From contig JBGAPI010000023.1 in assembly GCA_044221335.1 (NCBI GenBank), positions 13,421-77,420 on the forward strand: a stretch of 64,000 nucleotides of DNA, read 5' to 3'. The notes beneath the pieces are model-generated. The model did no database searches. It worked only from the letters and a program-made list of their open reading frames with translations, and was not told the origin of the DNA. Made by a program: the position numbers and the translations under genes. Positions within the stretch are counted from its first letter, which is position 1, and every line of letters starts with the position of its first letter. Origin of the DNA: JBGAPI01 sp044221335 (GTDB lineage Bacteria; Pseudomonadota; Gammaproteobacteria; Xanthomonadales; Ahniellaceae). Of the stretch, positions 46,579 through 55,317 are shown one piece after another.

Positions 46579-49389
46579 CTACGCGCGGAGGGCGGCGATG
46601 ATCCTTTCGCGAAGCGCGTCGAACTGCCGTGGGCGAGTCGACTCCGTGACGGCGCCGTCGGCGAGCGCCAGCAAACGACGCGCGACCGAGATCTTGCCGA
46701 GGTCCGCCGCGAACGCGGCGGTGCGCACCAACTCCTCGTAATCGTAGAATCGTTCGCTCGTCGGCAGCGCATCGAGCACCACGAGGACCGACGCCAGTCG
46801 TTCCTCGGCCGTCTGCCGGTCGCCGCGCTGGCGTGCCGCAGTGCCTTCGGCAACCAGCAGCTGCAGCCGGTAGCGGTCGCCGAGCTCAGCCCTGTCGATC
46901 AGGATCGGGCGGGCCCGAGGCAGCCACGATCGGGCCTCGTCGATTCGTCCGGCGTCGATGCGGGCGCGTGCCAGTCGCAGCATGGCGAGTCCGATCACCC
47001 GTGTCGCCGCCGGTGTCGGGCCGAGGCTGGCAAGCTGCTGCTCCACGCTGTCGAACAGCGCTTCAGAGGTCGAGGTGTCACCGGCTTCCGCGGCGACCAC
47101 CGCCAGCAGCGAGACGACATTGAGATTGTGTTCACCGTTCGCAGGTTCGGCGGTGGAGAGCAGCCGGCGGGCCTCGGTCAGGGCGGCACGGGCATCGGGA
47201 TAGCGGGCCTGGGCTTCGGCGACGGTGGCGAGGTTGTGGAGGACCGGTGCCAGTCGGGCGTTGTCGCCGAGCAGCGCGCGCTGGCGCTCGAGGGCCTTGT
47301 TCAGGACGCGGGCGGCCTCGTCGTAGCGGCCATGCCGCGACAGCTCGGCGCCGACAGAGTTGAGCGTCCGGGCATACATCAGGCTGTCCTCGCCGTAGAT
47401 GGTCGCCGTCAACTCCAGCCCGCGCTCAGCCAGCGCCAGCGATTCCTCGTAGTTGCGACGAAGAGACAACACGGCGCCCAGGGTCACCAATGCGCTGCGC
47501 AACGCGTAGCGCCCGTTGTCGCCCAGTACTTCGAACAACCGGATCGCCTCGCGGGCGGCGGTCTCCGCGTCTTCCAGGCGGTTGAGATTGCGGTCCAACA
47601 TCGCCTGAGCGTGCAGGGCGTTTCCGAGGGCGAGCGGCCGCGGCGGGTCCAGGGCACGCATCAGGCGCACGGCTTCCGCGGCATCCTCGTGGTCTGCAGG
47701 CTGCATTGCGCCGGCAAAGGTGCGGGTCTCGGTCAGGACCACCAGAGCCGAGCCCAGCATCTGGTCGTCGACCGTGCTTTCCGCCCGCACCGCCTTCACC
47801 ATGTCGGTGGCCACCTGGAGGCCCTCGGCGGGGCGGCCGATCGCGTTGAGGATCTGGACCTGCTGCAGGCGCGGATGCAGCCGCACCGCGGCAGGCAGCT
47901 CCGGATGTTCCTTGGCCAGGGCCAGCGACTGTTCGAGCAGGTCGCTTCCCTGCTGAAACTGGCCGAGGTTGCTGTGGATCGTGGCCAGCGCCTCCAGCAG
48001 CTCGATCCTCGACTCTGGCGGTAGTGCATCGTCCTTGAGCACGCGCTGACGACCGTCTTCGAGCAGGCGGGCGAGGTCCGGGGTGGTACCGCCGAGCACG
48101 GTCGGATCGCGGCTCTTGAACAGATCGACCAGCAAGTCGCGCACCGCGTCCGCCCGCTTCGCCTGGACCAGGGCACGGTCAGCAGCGATCCGGGTCTGGC
48201 GCATCTGCAGAGTGACCGCCACCGCACCGGCACCGAGGGCGACCAGCACCGCGACCAGCGATGCGGTGCCGAACCAGTGGCGACGCAGGAATTTTCCCGC
48301 CCGGTACCAGGCCGATGGCGCGCGTGCGCTGACCGGCCGGCGCTGCATCCAGGCCGACAGGTCGGTAGCGAGCTCGGCGACGCTGGCGTAGCGGCGCTCG
48401 GGCTCCTGCGCCAGCGCCTTCAGCGCGATCGCGTCGAGGTCGCCGGAGACGTCGGCGCGGGCGCGCGCCAGATCGGCGGCAAGAAAGGCCTCGCCGTTCC
48501 GCAGCGCCTGCGACGGCGCCAGCGGCAGGGTGTCGGTCGGGCCCTGGCTTCCGCGCGGCGGGCGTCCGGCCAGCAGCGCGTAGAGCACCGCGCCGACGCC
48601 GTACACGTCGATCGCGGTGCTCGCCGGGGCGCCGCTGAACTGCTCGGGCGCGGCGTACTGCGGGGTCAGCATCCGCTGCTGCGGCGCGGTCGGCTCCGAG
48701 CTGTCGCCGGCCGCCAGGCGCGCGATGCCGAAGTCGAGCAGGCGCACATGGCCGTCCTCGTCGACCAGGATGTTGGAGGGCTTGAGGTCGCGGTGGATGA
48801 TGAGGTTGCGGTGGGCATGATCGACCGCGGCGCAGACCGCCAGCACCAGCCGCACGCGCTGGCGCACATCGAGGCGGCGCTCGCGGCACCAGCGGTCGAT
48901 GGCGACGCCGTTGACCAGCGCGGTGGCGAGCCAGGGCGTGCCGTCGGCATCGACGCCGCTGTCGATCAGGGTGACGATGTGGGGGTGGCGCAGGCGTGCC
49001 AGCAGGCGCTGTTCCTCCCGGAAGCGGGCGCCGTCGGTACCGGCGAGCGTGCCCAGGCGCAGCAGCTTCAGCGCGACGACGTGGCCGTCGGGGTCGCCGG
49101 CGCTGCGGGCACGGTAGACCACGGCCATGCCGCCGCTGCCGATCTCCTTCTCGAGCACCCAGCGCCCGACCCGGCGGCCGCAGAGCGCGTCGGAGCTGGT
49201 CGGCGGCAGCAGCGGCTGATCGAGGCCGCCGGTGGCGCGCCGGTGCGCGGCGAGCAGGCGGACGGTGGCCTCGCGCAGATCGGCGGTCAGGTCGAATCCC
49301 GCCAGCGCGGCGTCGCGCTGGTCGTCGGGCAGGTCGAGCAGGCGGTCGAGGATCTGGTCGGCCTGTTGCCAGGTTTCATTGGCGTCCAT
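46579..49389 (-). CDS. Transmembrane Ser/Thr protein kinase with TPR sensor domain
   Basis: 936 residues. Kinase domain at residues ~95-370: glycine loop EIGSGGMAVVYRA, Lys in VALKLL, catalytic loop IIHRDLKPSNIL, DFGIARL, and APEQ. One membrane span (FGTASLVAVLVALGAGAVAVTLQM, ~residue 400) leads to a long periplasmic or outer region of TPR-type helices (IELLEALATIHSNLGQFQQGSDLLEQSLALA; HPRLQQVQILNAIGRPAEGL; YPDARAALTEARRLL). It probably senses an envelope signal and phosphorylates the convergently encoded ECF sigma factor. The start at 49389 is MDANETWQQAD; the extension to 49473 reads unlike protein. Confidence 0.93.
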   Translation of the reverse strand: MDANETWQQADQILDRLLDLPDDQRDAALAGFDLTADLREATVRLLAAHRRATGGLDQPLLPPTSSDALCGRRVGRWVLEKEIGSGGMAVVYRARSAGDPDGHVVALKLLRLGTLAGTDGARFREEQRLLARLRHPHIVTLIDSGVDADGTPWLATALVNGVAIDRWCRERRLDVRQRVRLVLAVCAAVDHAHRNLIIHRDLKPSNILVDEDGHVRLLDFGIARLAAGDSSEPTAPQQRMLTPQYAAPEQFSGAPASTAIDVYGVGAVLYALLAGRPPRGSQGPTDTLPLAPSQALRNGEAFLAADLARARADVSGDLDAIALKALAQEPERRYASVAELATDLSAWMQRRPVSARAPSAWYRAGKFLRRHWFGTASLVAVLVALGAGAVAVTLQMRQTRIAADRALVQAKRADAVRDLLVDLFKSRDPTVLGGTTPDLARLLEDGRQRVLKDDALPPESRIELLEALATIHSNLGQFQQGSDLLEQSLALAKEHPELPAAVRLHPRLQQVQILNAIGRPAEGLQVATDMVKAVRAESTVDDQMLGSALVVLTETRTFAGAMQPADHEDAAEAVRLMRALDPPRPLALGNALHAQAMLDRNLNRLEDAETAAREAIRLFEVLGDNGRYALRSALVTLGAVLSLRRNYEESLALAERGLELTATIYGEDSLMYARTLNSVGAELSRHGRYDEAARVLNKALERQRALLGDNARLAPVLHNLATVAEAQARYPDARAALTEARRLLSTAEPANGEHNLNVVSLLAVVAAEAGDTSTSEALFDSVEQQLASLGPTPAATRVIGLAMLRLARARIDAGRIDEARSWLPRARPILIDRAELGDRYRLQLLVAEGTAARQRGDRQTAEERLASVLVVLDALPTSERFYDYEELVRTAAFAADLGKISVARRLLALADGAVTESTRPRQFDALRERIIAALRA

Positions 49390-49614
49390 CGGGCGGTTCC
49401 GGTGCGGGTGGAGACGACGCGGACTTCCAGGGACCGTCGTCGTGCACGCAGCGAAGCCGTCCAGCGACTTCACCCCGGAATCGCTGCACTGCGCGACGAC
49501 GGAACCGACTCAATTCGACTTCATCGCAAAACAACATCATCGAGTGCCAGCCTGCGCCCTGACCGGCGCGCCGATGCGCCGTATGATCCGCCGTCCACGG
49601 CGCGGAGCAAGTCC

Positions 49615-50907
49615 ATGAATCGAAATGCAGGTCGTATCGCGGTCGCGATGCTGTTGGGGCTGGCCGGCGGTAGCGCCGGGGCCGTCGATGCCGGTGTCGA
49701 GCAGGCCGCGGCGGGGGTCGACGCGCAGGTGCTCGCCTGGCGCCGCGACCTGCACCAGCACCCGGAGCTCTCCAACCGCGAGACCCGCACCGCCGCGCTG
49801 GTGGCGAAGCAGCTGCGGGCGCTCGGTTTCGAGGTGAAGGAACGCGTCGGCAAGACCGGCGTCGTCGCCTACCTGCAGGGCGGCAAGCCCGGTCCGACGG
49901 TGGCGGTGCGGGCCGACATGGACGCGCTGCCGGTGACCGAGGAGGTCGACCTGCCGTTCAAGTCGACGGTGCGCGCGCAGTACGCGGGGCAGGACGTCGG
50001 GGTGATGCACGCCTGCGGTCACGACGGCCATACCTCGGTGCTGCTCGGCGTCGCGACGGCGCTGTCCGGGATGCGCAAGGAGCTCGCCGGCAACGTGCTG
50101 TTCGTGTTCCAGCCCGCCGAAGAGGGTCCTCCGGGCGACGAGGAGGGCGGCGCGGCGCTGATGCTGAAGGAGGGCGCCTTCGCCGGGCATCCGCCGGCGG
50201 CCGTGTTCGGGCTGCATGTCTGGGCGTCGCTCAACACCGGCACGCTCGGTGTCCGGGCTGGCCCGACGATGGCCGGTTCCGACCAGTTCCGGATCGTGGT
50301 CAAGGGCGCTCAGACCCACGGCGCCAAGCCCTGGAGCGGCATCGACCCGGTCGTCGCCGCGGCCAACGTGGTGACGTCGCTGCAGACCATCGTGAGCCGC
50401 CGCCTCGATCTCACCAAGGCGCCGGCGGTGGTCTCGGTGGGCCGGATCAACGGCGGCGTCCGCTACAACATTATTCCCGAGCAGGTCGAGCTGGTCGGCA
50501 CCATCCGCACCTTCGATCTCGGGATGCGCGACACCATCTGGAAGGCGATGGCGGCCACCGCGAGCGCCGCGGCGGCGACCACCGGCGCCACCGCCACCAC
50601 CGAGATCAAGTCGAACGCCGGAATGCTGAGCAACGACCGCGCGCTGACCGAGCGGATGCGCCCGTCGCTGGTGAAGGCGGCCGGTGCCGACCACGTCGTC
50701 GAGATGCCCTACGTGATGCCGGCCGAGGACTTCGCCGCGTTCGCGGACCAGGTGCCGGGCATGTATTTCTTCGTCGGCGTCACCCCGGCCGGCGAGAATG
50801 CCGAGGCCGCGGCGTTCAATCATTCGCCGCGCTTTCGCCTCGACGAGAAGGCGCTGCCGCTGGCGACGCGGGCGATGCTGCAGGTCGTCGTCGACTTCCT
50901 GAAGTAG
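49615..50907 (+). CDS. Exported M20-family amidohydrolase/peptidase
   Basis: 430 residues. A signal peptide (MNRNAGRIAVAMLLGLAGGSAGA) precedes an IAL-type M20D core: WRRDLHQHPELSNRETRT, VRADMDALPV, metal ligands in MHACGHDGHT and VFQPAEEG, and a C-terminal FNHSPRF ligand. Homologues hydrolyse N-acyl amino acids (hippurate-type). GGAG precedes the ATG. It is monocistronic, transcribed away from the kinase gene. Confidence 0.93.
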   Translation: MNRNAGRIAVAMLLGLAGGSAGAVDAGVEQAAAGVDAQVLAWRRDLHQHPELSNRETRTAALVAKQLRALGFEVKERVGKTGVVAYLQGGKPGPTVAVRADMDALPVTEEVDLPFKSTVRAQYAGQDVGVMHACGHDGHTSVLLGVATALSGMRKELAGNVLFVFQPAEEGPPGDEEGGAALMLKEGAFAGHPPAAVFGLHVWASLNTGTLGVRAGPTMAGSDQFRIVVKGAQTHGAKPWSGIDPVVAAANVVTSLQTIVSRRLDLTKAPAVVSVGRINGGVRYNIIPEQVELVGTIRTFDLGMRDTIWKAMAATASAAAATTGATATTEIKSNAGMLSNDRALTERMRPSLVKAAGADHVVEMPYVMPAEDFAAFADQVPGMYFFVGVTPAGENAEAAAFNHSPRFRLDEKALPLATRAMLQVVVDFLK

Positions 50908-51047
50908 GGGGCGGCGCCCTCCCGACGTGCTCCGCATCGTCGAGCGGGCTCGCCATCCGCGGCTCGTGAGCCGCGGGCCGATGGAACTTCGTGGTACAGC
51001 GGGCACGCCCCGGGCGCGCCCATGCTCCGGCGGAAGGAAATCGACGC

Positions 51048-52265
51048 TTGAAGACTCTGCTGAAACTGCTGCTCGGTGTACTCGCCGTTGTCGGTGGCCT
51101 GATCGGGCTGCTGCTGTTCCTCGCCTGGCGCGCGCCGCCAGTGCCGACGCTGGAGGAGGCGCTGGCGAGCCTGCCGGAGGGCGAGCGCACGGCGCTGGAC
51201 GGGATCTGCAGCGCCGCCGGCGTCCGCATCCACAAGGACCCGCAGCTGCGCCTGATCTTCGATGCCAGCGGCCACCTGTTCAGCGACGGCCGCAACGCGA
51301 CGGCGGTGGTCATCGAGAACGGCCATGTGCTCGGTCTCAGCCTCAACGGCGTCAACGTACCCGCGACGATCGACTGGAGCGGTCTTCCGGCCCTGCAGGC
51401 GCTCAGCCTGCGCAATTCCGGACTGAAGGACTGGCCGGACCTGACACCCCTGTCCGCCCTGGTGTTCCTGGATCTCGGCGCGAACGGGATCGGCGACGCG
51501 GCCCGGTTGCCGGCCGGGGTGAGCGAGCTGCATCTGGCACGGACCTCGATCGCGAGTGTCGAGGCGCTCGCGGGACAGTCGGCATTGCGGGTCCTGGACC
51601 TGGCGAACAGCAAGGTCGAGGACGTGACCCCGCTGCTCGGACTCGCGCTGGATTCGCTGGATCTCAGCGGCACGCCGATCCGGCGCCTGCCGGACCGGCT
51701 GCCGGCCAAGGGGGCCTGGGCGGTCGATCTCGACGAGACCCGCGTGACCCGGCCCGAGAACTTCGAGCCCGATTGGCCCTTCGATGGCTGGATCGACTCC
51801 GCCGCGCGCAATGACGATCGCTCGGAAGGGCGCATCGACAGCTCCGTCGTCGCGGTCGAGGGGGCTTTGGCGCCGCTGGACAAGCCACTCGGCGTGCACC
51901 TGCCGCACAGCGGTGACGCCAATGCCGCGCATGTTGCGATCGAGCTCCGCGTCGCCCGCGGCACGGCCCGCGTCTGGCTGGAGGAGCCGCCGGAGCTGTT
52001 CGACTCGCCCTGGTTCGCCGCCGGCAAGATCAAGGGCTTCGGCAGTTTCCGCTCGCGCGGCTATGTCTGGATCGACGTCACTCCGGAGCATCCGGCGCGC
52101 CTCGTCGGCAACCTGCGGATCGGCACGATCGACCGCACCTACGAGCGCAGCGCCGAACACCGCGGGAAGTCTCCGGCGCCCGACCCGTGGACCGACTACA
52201 GCTTTTTCGTCGAACCGCGCGAGGGCAGGGTCGAAGGCCTGCGCTACCGGGTCTCGAAACCCTAG
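51048..52265 (+). CDS. Membrane-anchored leucine-rich-repeat protein
   Basis: 405 residues using a TTG start (51048-51050) with GGAAGGA about 9 nt upstream; an ATG at 50991 lies in frame but has no ribosome site. An N-terminal membrane anchor (LLKLLLGVLAVVGGLIGLLLFLAW) is followed by about five leucine-rich repeats (LPALQALSLRNSGLKDWPDLTPLSALVFLDLGANGIGD; VSELHLARTSIASVEAL; LRVLDLANSKVEDVTPL; LDSLDLSGTPIRRLPD). The C-terminal half has no recognised fold and is probably periplasmic. Function unknown. Confidence 0.82.
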   Translation: MKTLLKLLLGVLAVVGGLIGLLLFLAWRAPPVPTLEEALASLPEGERTALDGICSAAGVRIHKDPQLRLIFDASGHLFSDGRNATAVVIENGHVLGLSLNGVNVPATIDWSGLPALQALSLRNSGLKDWPDLTPLSALVFLDLGANGIGDAARLPAGVSELHLARTSIASVEALAGQSALRVLDLANSKVEDVTPLLGLALDSLDLSGTPIRRLPDRLPAKGAWAVDLDETRVTRPENFEPDWPFDGWIDSAARNDDRSEGRIDSSVVAVEGALAPLDKPLGVHLPHSGDANAAHVAIELRVARGTARVWLEEPPELFDSPWFAAGKIKGFGSFRSRGYVWIDVTPEHPARLVGNLRIGTIDRTYERSAEHRGKSPAPDPWTDYSFFVEPREGRVEGLRYRVSKP

Positions 52266-52430
52266 TCGCCGGCGGAAAAGCGATCCTCGGGGTCGCTCGT
52301 CCTTCCCGAGTCCGGAGCACGCCCGGGCTCGCTGTCTGGAAATCAGGCGTCCGCGCGCTCGATCCGTCGACGGGTCATCCGTCGCCCGTTCCAGCCGACG
52401 GTTGTTCGACAGCCTGCGTGGGCGCTCGTC

Positions 52431-53318
52431 CTACTGCACCCGGCCGTGAACCAGCACCCAGCCGTCCTGCACCCGCACCGCCAGGTCCGGGCAGGCGGCG
52501 GCATAGGCCGCGATCACTTCGTCCTGTTGCCCCTCGAGGATTCCGGACAGGGCGATCGGGGCTCCGGGTCGCGCGCCGGCGAGGATCAGCGGTGCCAGCT
52601 CGACCAGGGCGCCGGCGAGGATGTTGGCGACCACCACGTCGTAGGCGGCGCGATCAGTGTCCCGTGAGCCGTCCGCCAGGGAGAGGTGCTCGCCGACGCC
52701 GTTGGCCTCGGCATTGCTGGCCGACGCGAGCAGTGCCTGCGGATCGATGTCGATGCCGTGGGCCGACACCGCCCCGAGCTTCAGCGCGGCCACCGCGAGA
52801 ATGCCGGAGCCGCAGCCGAAATCGAGGACGCGGCGGCCAGCGAGGTCGAGGCTGTCGAGCCAGGCGAGGCAGAGCGCGGTGGTGGCGTGGGTGCCGGAGC
52901 CGAAGGCGAGGCCGGGATCCAGGCGAACGACGACCCGCCCCGCGTCCTCGTCGGCCACCTCGTTCCCGGAGGGATAGACCGCCAGCCGCTCGCCGAAGCG
53001 CATCGGCCGGTAGCTGTCCATCCACGCCCGGGTCCAATCGGCGTCGCCGATGTGCTCGAACGCGAGCTGCTCCTCGCGCAGCCAGGGCAGCAGTTCGGTC
53101 AGCGCGAGTCCGAGTCCGCGGCGGTCTGCGTCCGCGTCGAACAGGGCGTCGAGCCGCACCTCCGGCCACAGCGGCGTCTCGCCGGGCTTCGGCTCGAAGA
53201 TCGCGTCGTCATGGGCATCGGCCAGCGACACCGAGAGGGCGCCGAGGTCGGCCAGCGCCGCCTCGACACGCTCGACGCCGCGGCGCTGGATCGTCAGCGA
53301 CAGCTGCAGGTAGGGCAT
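52431..53318 (-). CDS. prmA: Ribosomal protein L11 methyltransferase
   Basis: 295 residues. N-terminal substrate-recognition domain, then a Rossmann methyltransferase with the SAM motif VLDFGCGSGILAVAALKLGA, acidic loop GIDIDPQA, and VVVANILAGALVELAP. It trimethylates lysines and the N-terminus of L11. It starts 3 nt after the stop of the acyltransferase gene, in an arfB-acyltransferase-prmA unit. Its TAG stop reads within TCCTAC, a sequence also seen at REP ends. Confidence 0.96.
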   Translation of the reverse strand: MPYLQLSLTIQRRGVERVEAALADLGALSVSLADAHDDAIFEPKPGETPLWPEVRLDALFDADADRRGLGLALTELLPWLREEQLAFEHIGDADWTRAWMDSYRPMRFGERLAVYPSGNEVADEDAGRVVVRLDPGLAFGSGTHATTALCLAWLDSLDLAGRRVLDFGCGSGILAVAALKLGAVSAHGIDIDPQALLASASNAEANGVGEHLSLADGSRDTDRAAYDVVVANILAGALVELAPLILAGARPGAPIALSGILEGQQDEVIAAYAAACPDLAVRVQDGWVLVHGRVQ

Positions 53319-53321
53319 CGC

Positions 53322-53909
53322 TCAGACGCCGCGGCGCAGGCCCTGGCAGGCCGCGAAATAGGAACGGAAGCGCTCGAGGTCGGCGTCGCAGTCGTCCGAG
53401 GTTTCGCTGGTCGGTCCGATCCGGATCGTGCGGCTCGGGTAGTCGAAACCGACGCAGGTCACCGGTACGCCGGCGCCTCGGGCGATCCGCCAGAAGCCCG
53501 ACTTCCACTTCACGACCTTCTTGCGGGTGCCTTCCGGCGCCAGCAGGAACCAGCGGTTGTCGTCGGCGTTCAGCGCGTCGATCGCCTGGTCGACGCTGCC
53601 CGTCGCCTTGGAGCGGTCGATCGGTTCGGCGCCCAGCGTCAGCAGCAGCCAGCCGAGCGGGAAGCGGAACAGCTCGGCCTTGGCCATGAAGCGGATGTCG
53701 AGTCCCATCGCGAGCTTCGCGGCCAGTCCCCAGACCGCGTCCCAGCCGGAGGAGTGCGGCGCGGCGATGATGACGACGCGACGGAGCCGCGGCCACTCGC
53801 CGGTGATGCGCCAGCCCCCGAGCGCGAGGACCAGATTGCCGAACCAGCGGGCGAAGCGGCCATGGGTGCGCGGGACTTCGTCCGGCACCGCGATCAATCG
53901 GTCGCTCAT
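53322..53909 (-). CDS. PlsC-type 1-acyl-glycerophosphate acyltransferase-like protein
   Basis: 195 residues, short for the family. The catalytic HX4D block is APHSSGWDAVWG (residue ~51), and a second block FLLAPEGTRKKV corresponds to the substrate-binding EGTR motif. It probably esterifies a glycerolipid or lysophospholipid; the donor is unknown. It overlaps arfB by 4 nt and is followed closely by prmA. Confidence 0.86.
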   Translation of the reverse strand: MSDRLIAVPDEVPRTHGRFARWFGNLVLALGGWRITGEWPRLRRVVIIAAPHSSGWDAVWGLAAKLAMGLDIRFMAKAELFRFPLGWLLLTLGAEPIDRSKATGSVDQAIDALNADDNRWFLLAPEGTRKKVVKWKSGFWRIARGAGVPVTCVGFDYPSRTIRIGPTSETSDDCDADLERFRSYFAACQGLRRGV

Positions 53910-54331
53910 TCGCGCTCCCAGCGGGGGGTGGCCCGGGCCTTCTTGACGCCGGAGCGTTCCTTCTTGGCATCCAGCCGGCGCCGCTTCGCGGCTTTCGACG
54001 GCTTGGTCGCGACCCGCGGCTTCGCCACCACCAGCGCGGCGGCGATCATCGCCGCGAGTCGTTCGCGGGCATCGTCGCGGTTGCGTTCCTGGGTGCGGAA
54101 GCGCTGGGCGCTGATCACCACGACGCCGTCGTTGGTGATCCGGCGGTCGCCGCGCGCGAGCAGGCGCTCGCGCACGGCCTCGGGCAGCGCGGTGCTGGCG
54201 CGCGCATCCCAGCGCAACTCCACGGCGGTCGCGACCTTGTTGACGTTCTGGCCGCCGGGGCCGGAGGAACGCACGAAGCGCTCCTGCAGCTCCTCGTCAG
54301 GGATCCGGAGGTGATCGATGGTCAGGGGCAT
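53906..54331 (-). CDS. arfB: Alternative ribosome-rescue factor ArfB (YaeJ)
   Basis: 141 residues. The peptidyl-tRNA hydrolase GGQ loop is VRSSGPGGQNVNKVATAVELRW, and the C-terminal tail is rich in Lys/Arg (KPRVATKPSKAAKRRRLDAKKERSGVKKARATPRWERE), which inserts into the mRNA channel of stalled ribosomes. It releases peptides from non-stop complexes. It overlaps the acyltransferase gene by 4 nt. Confidence 0.96.
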   Translation of the reverse strand: MPLTIDHLRIPDEELQERFVRSSGPGGQNVNKVATAVELRWDARASTALPEAVRERLLARGDRRITNDGVVVISAQRFRTQERNRDDARERLAAMIAAALVVAKPRVATKPSKAAKRRRLDAKKERSGVKKARATPRWERE

Positions 54332-54369
54332 GGCGCGATTGTAAGGAATTCGCGTGCCGGGATTTCACT

Positions 54370-55137
54370 TCAGCCGTCGAGGAAGGCCGCCGCGGCGCGC
54401 TGCCCGGCATGGGCGGTGAAGGCCTCGCGCCAGCCGAACGCGTCGATGATCTTCCGCCACTTGCGGTCGAGCGGTGCCGACAGCGTGACCCGGCGGCCAT
54501 CGGCGGGATGGTCGAAGGCCAGCATCCAGCTGTGCAGCAGCATCCGGTCGAGGCCGAAGTGGATCCGCAGGTTGCGGTTGTGGCGGCCGTCGCCGTGGGC
54601 GGAGTCGCCGGCGATCGGATGCGAGATGTCGCGCAGGTGGCGGCGGATCTGCTGGTAGCGGCCGGTCTCGGGCCGCACCTCGACGAGGCTGTAGCGGGAG
54701 GTCGGCCAGCGCGCGATCGGGATCGGCAGTTCGATGGTCGCGAGGCGCGTGTAGCGGGTCAGCGCCTCCTTCGGTTCCGGATTGTGCGGGGCGTCGAGCA
54801 TCGCCGTGCATTCGCCGGACTCCGGGGTGTAGCCGCGGGTGACCGCGAGGTAGGTCTTGTCGATGCCGCGCCCCATGAACTGCTGGCCGAGCGCCGCCGC
54901 GACCTCCTTGCTGGCCGCACAGATCACGATGCCCGAGGTCGCGCGGTCGAGCCGGTGCGCGAGATAGATCGTGCGTCCGACCAGCGCGCGGGCCTCGTCG
55001 ATGAAGAAGTCCCTCTCGAAGCGTGCGAGTGCCGAGCGGTGCGCGATCAGCCCGGCGGGCTTGTCGAGCGCCACGATGTGCTCGTCTTCGAACACGACTC
55101 TCACCGGCTCGCGATCGGACATCACCGAGGTGTTCAT
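54370..55137 (-). CDS. truC: tRNA pseudouridine-65 synthase TruC
   Basis: 255 residues of the RluA superfamily. The catalytic Asp is in YLAHRLDRATSGI. TruC-type blocks distinguish it from RluC/RluD: ATIELPIPIARWPTSRYSLVEVRPETGRYQQIRRH and HFGLDRMLLHSW. It modifies U65 of tRNAs. ATG at 55137 chosen with GAGGTGAT upstream; MSDREP at 55122 is an alternative. The gap downstream contains a weak palindrome only. Confidence 0.9.
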   Translation of the reverse strand: MNTSVMSDREPVRVVFEDEHIVALDKPAGLIAHRSALARFERDFFIDEARALVGRTIYLAHRLDRATSGIVICAASKEVAAALGQQFMGRGIDKTYLAVTRGYTPESGECTAMLDAPHNPEPKEALTRYTRLATIELPIPIARWPTSRYSLVEVRPETGRYQQIRRHLRDISHPIAGDSAHGDGRHNRNLRIHFGLDRMLLHSWMLAFDHPADGRRVTLSAPLDRKWRKIIDAFGWREAFTAHAGQRAAAAFLDG

Positions 55138-55317
55138 GGGGACTCGATCACCTCGAACGCTGCGGCGGTCGCGGCTCCGTTCGACCCGAAGCCTCCCCAC
55201 ATCCCCGCGAGCGCGGGGCGATGCCCGACGCTCGCGTCCCCCGGATTCCGGGGGGGCATGACCGCGGCCTCGGGCCGTGCGGCGTCCATCGGGGGCACCA
55301 TCATCCTCGCTGATCCG

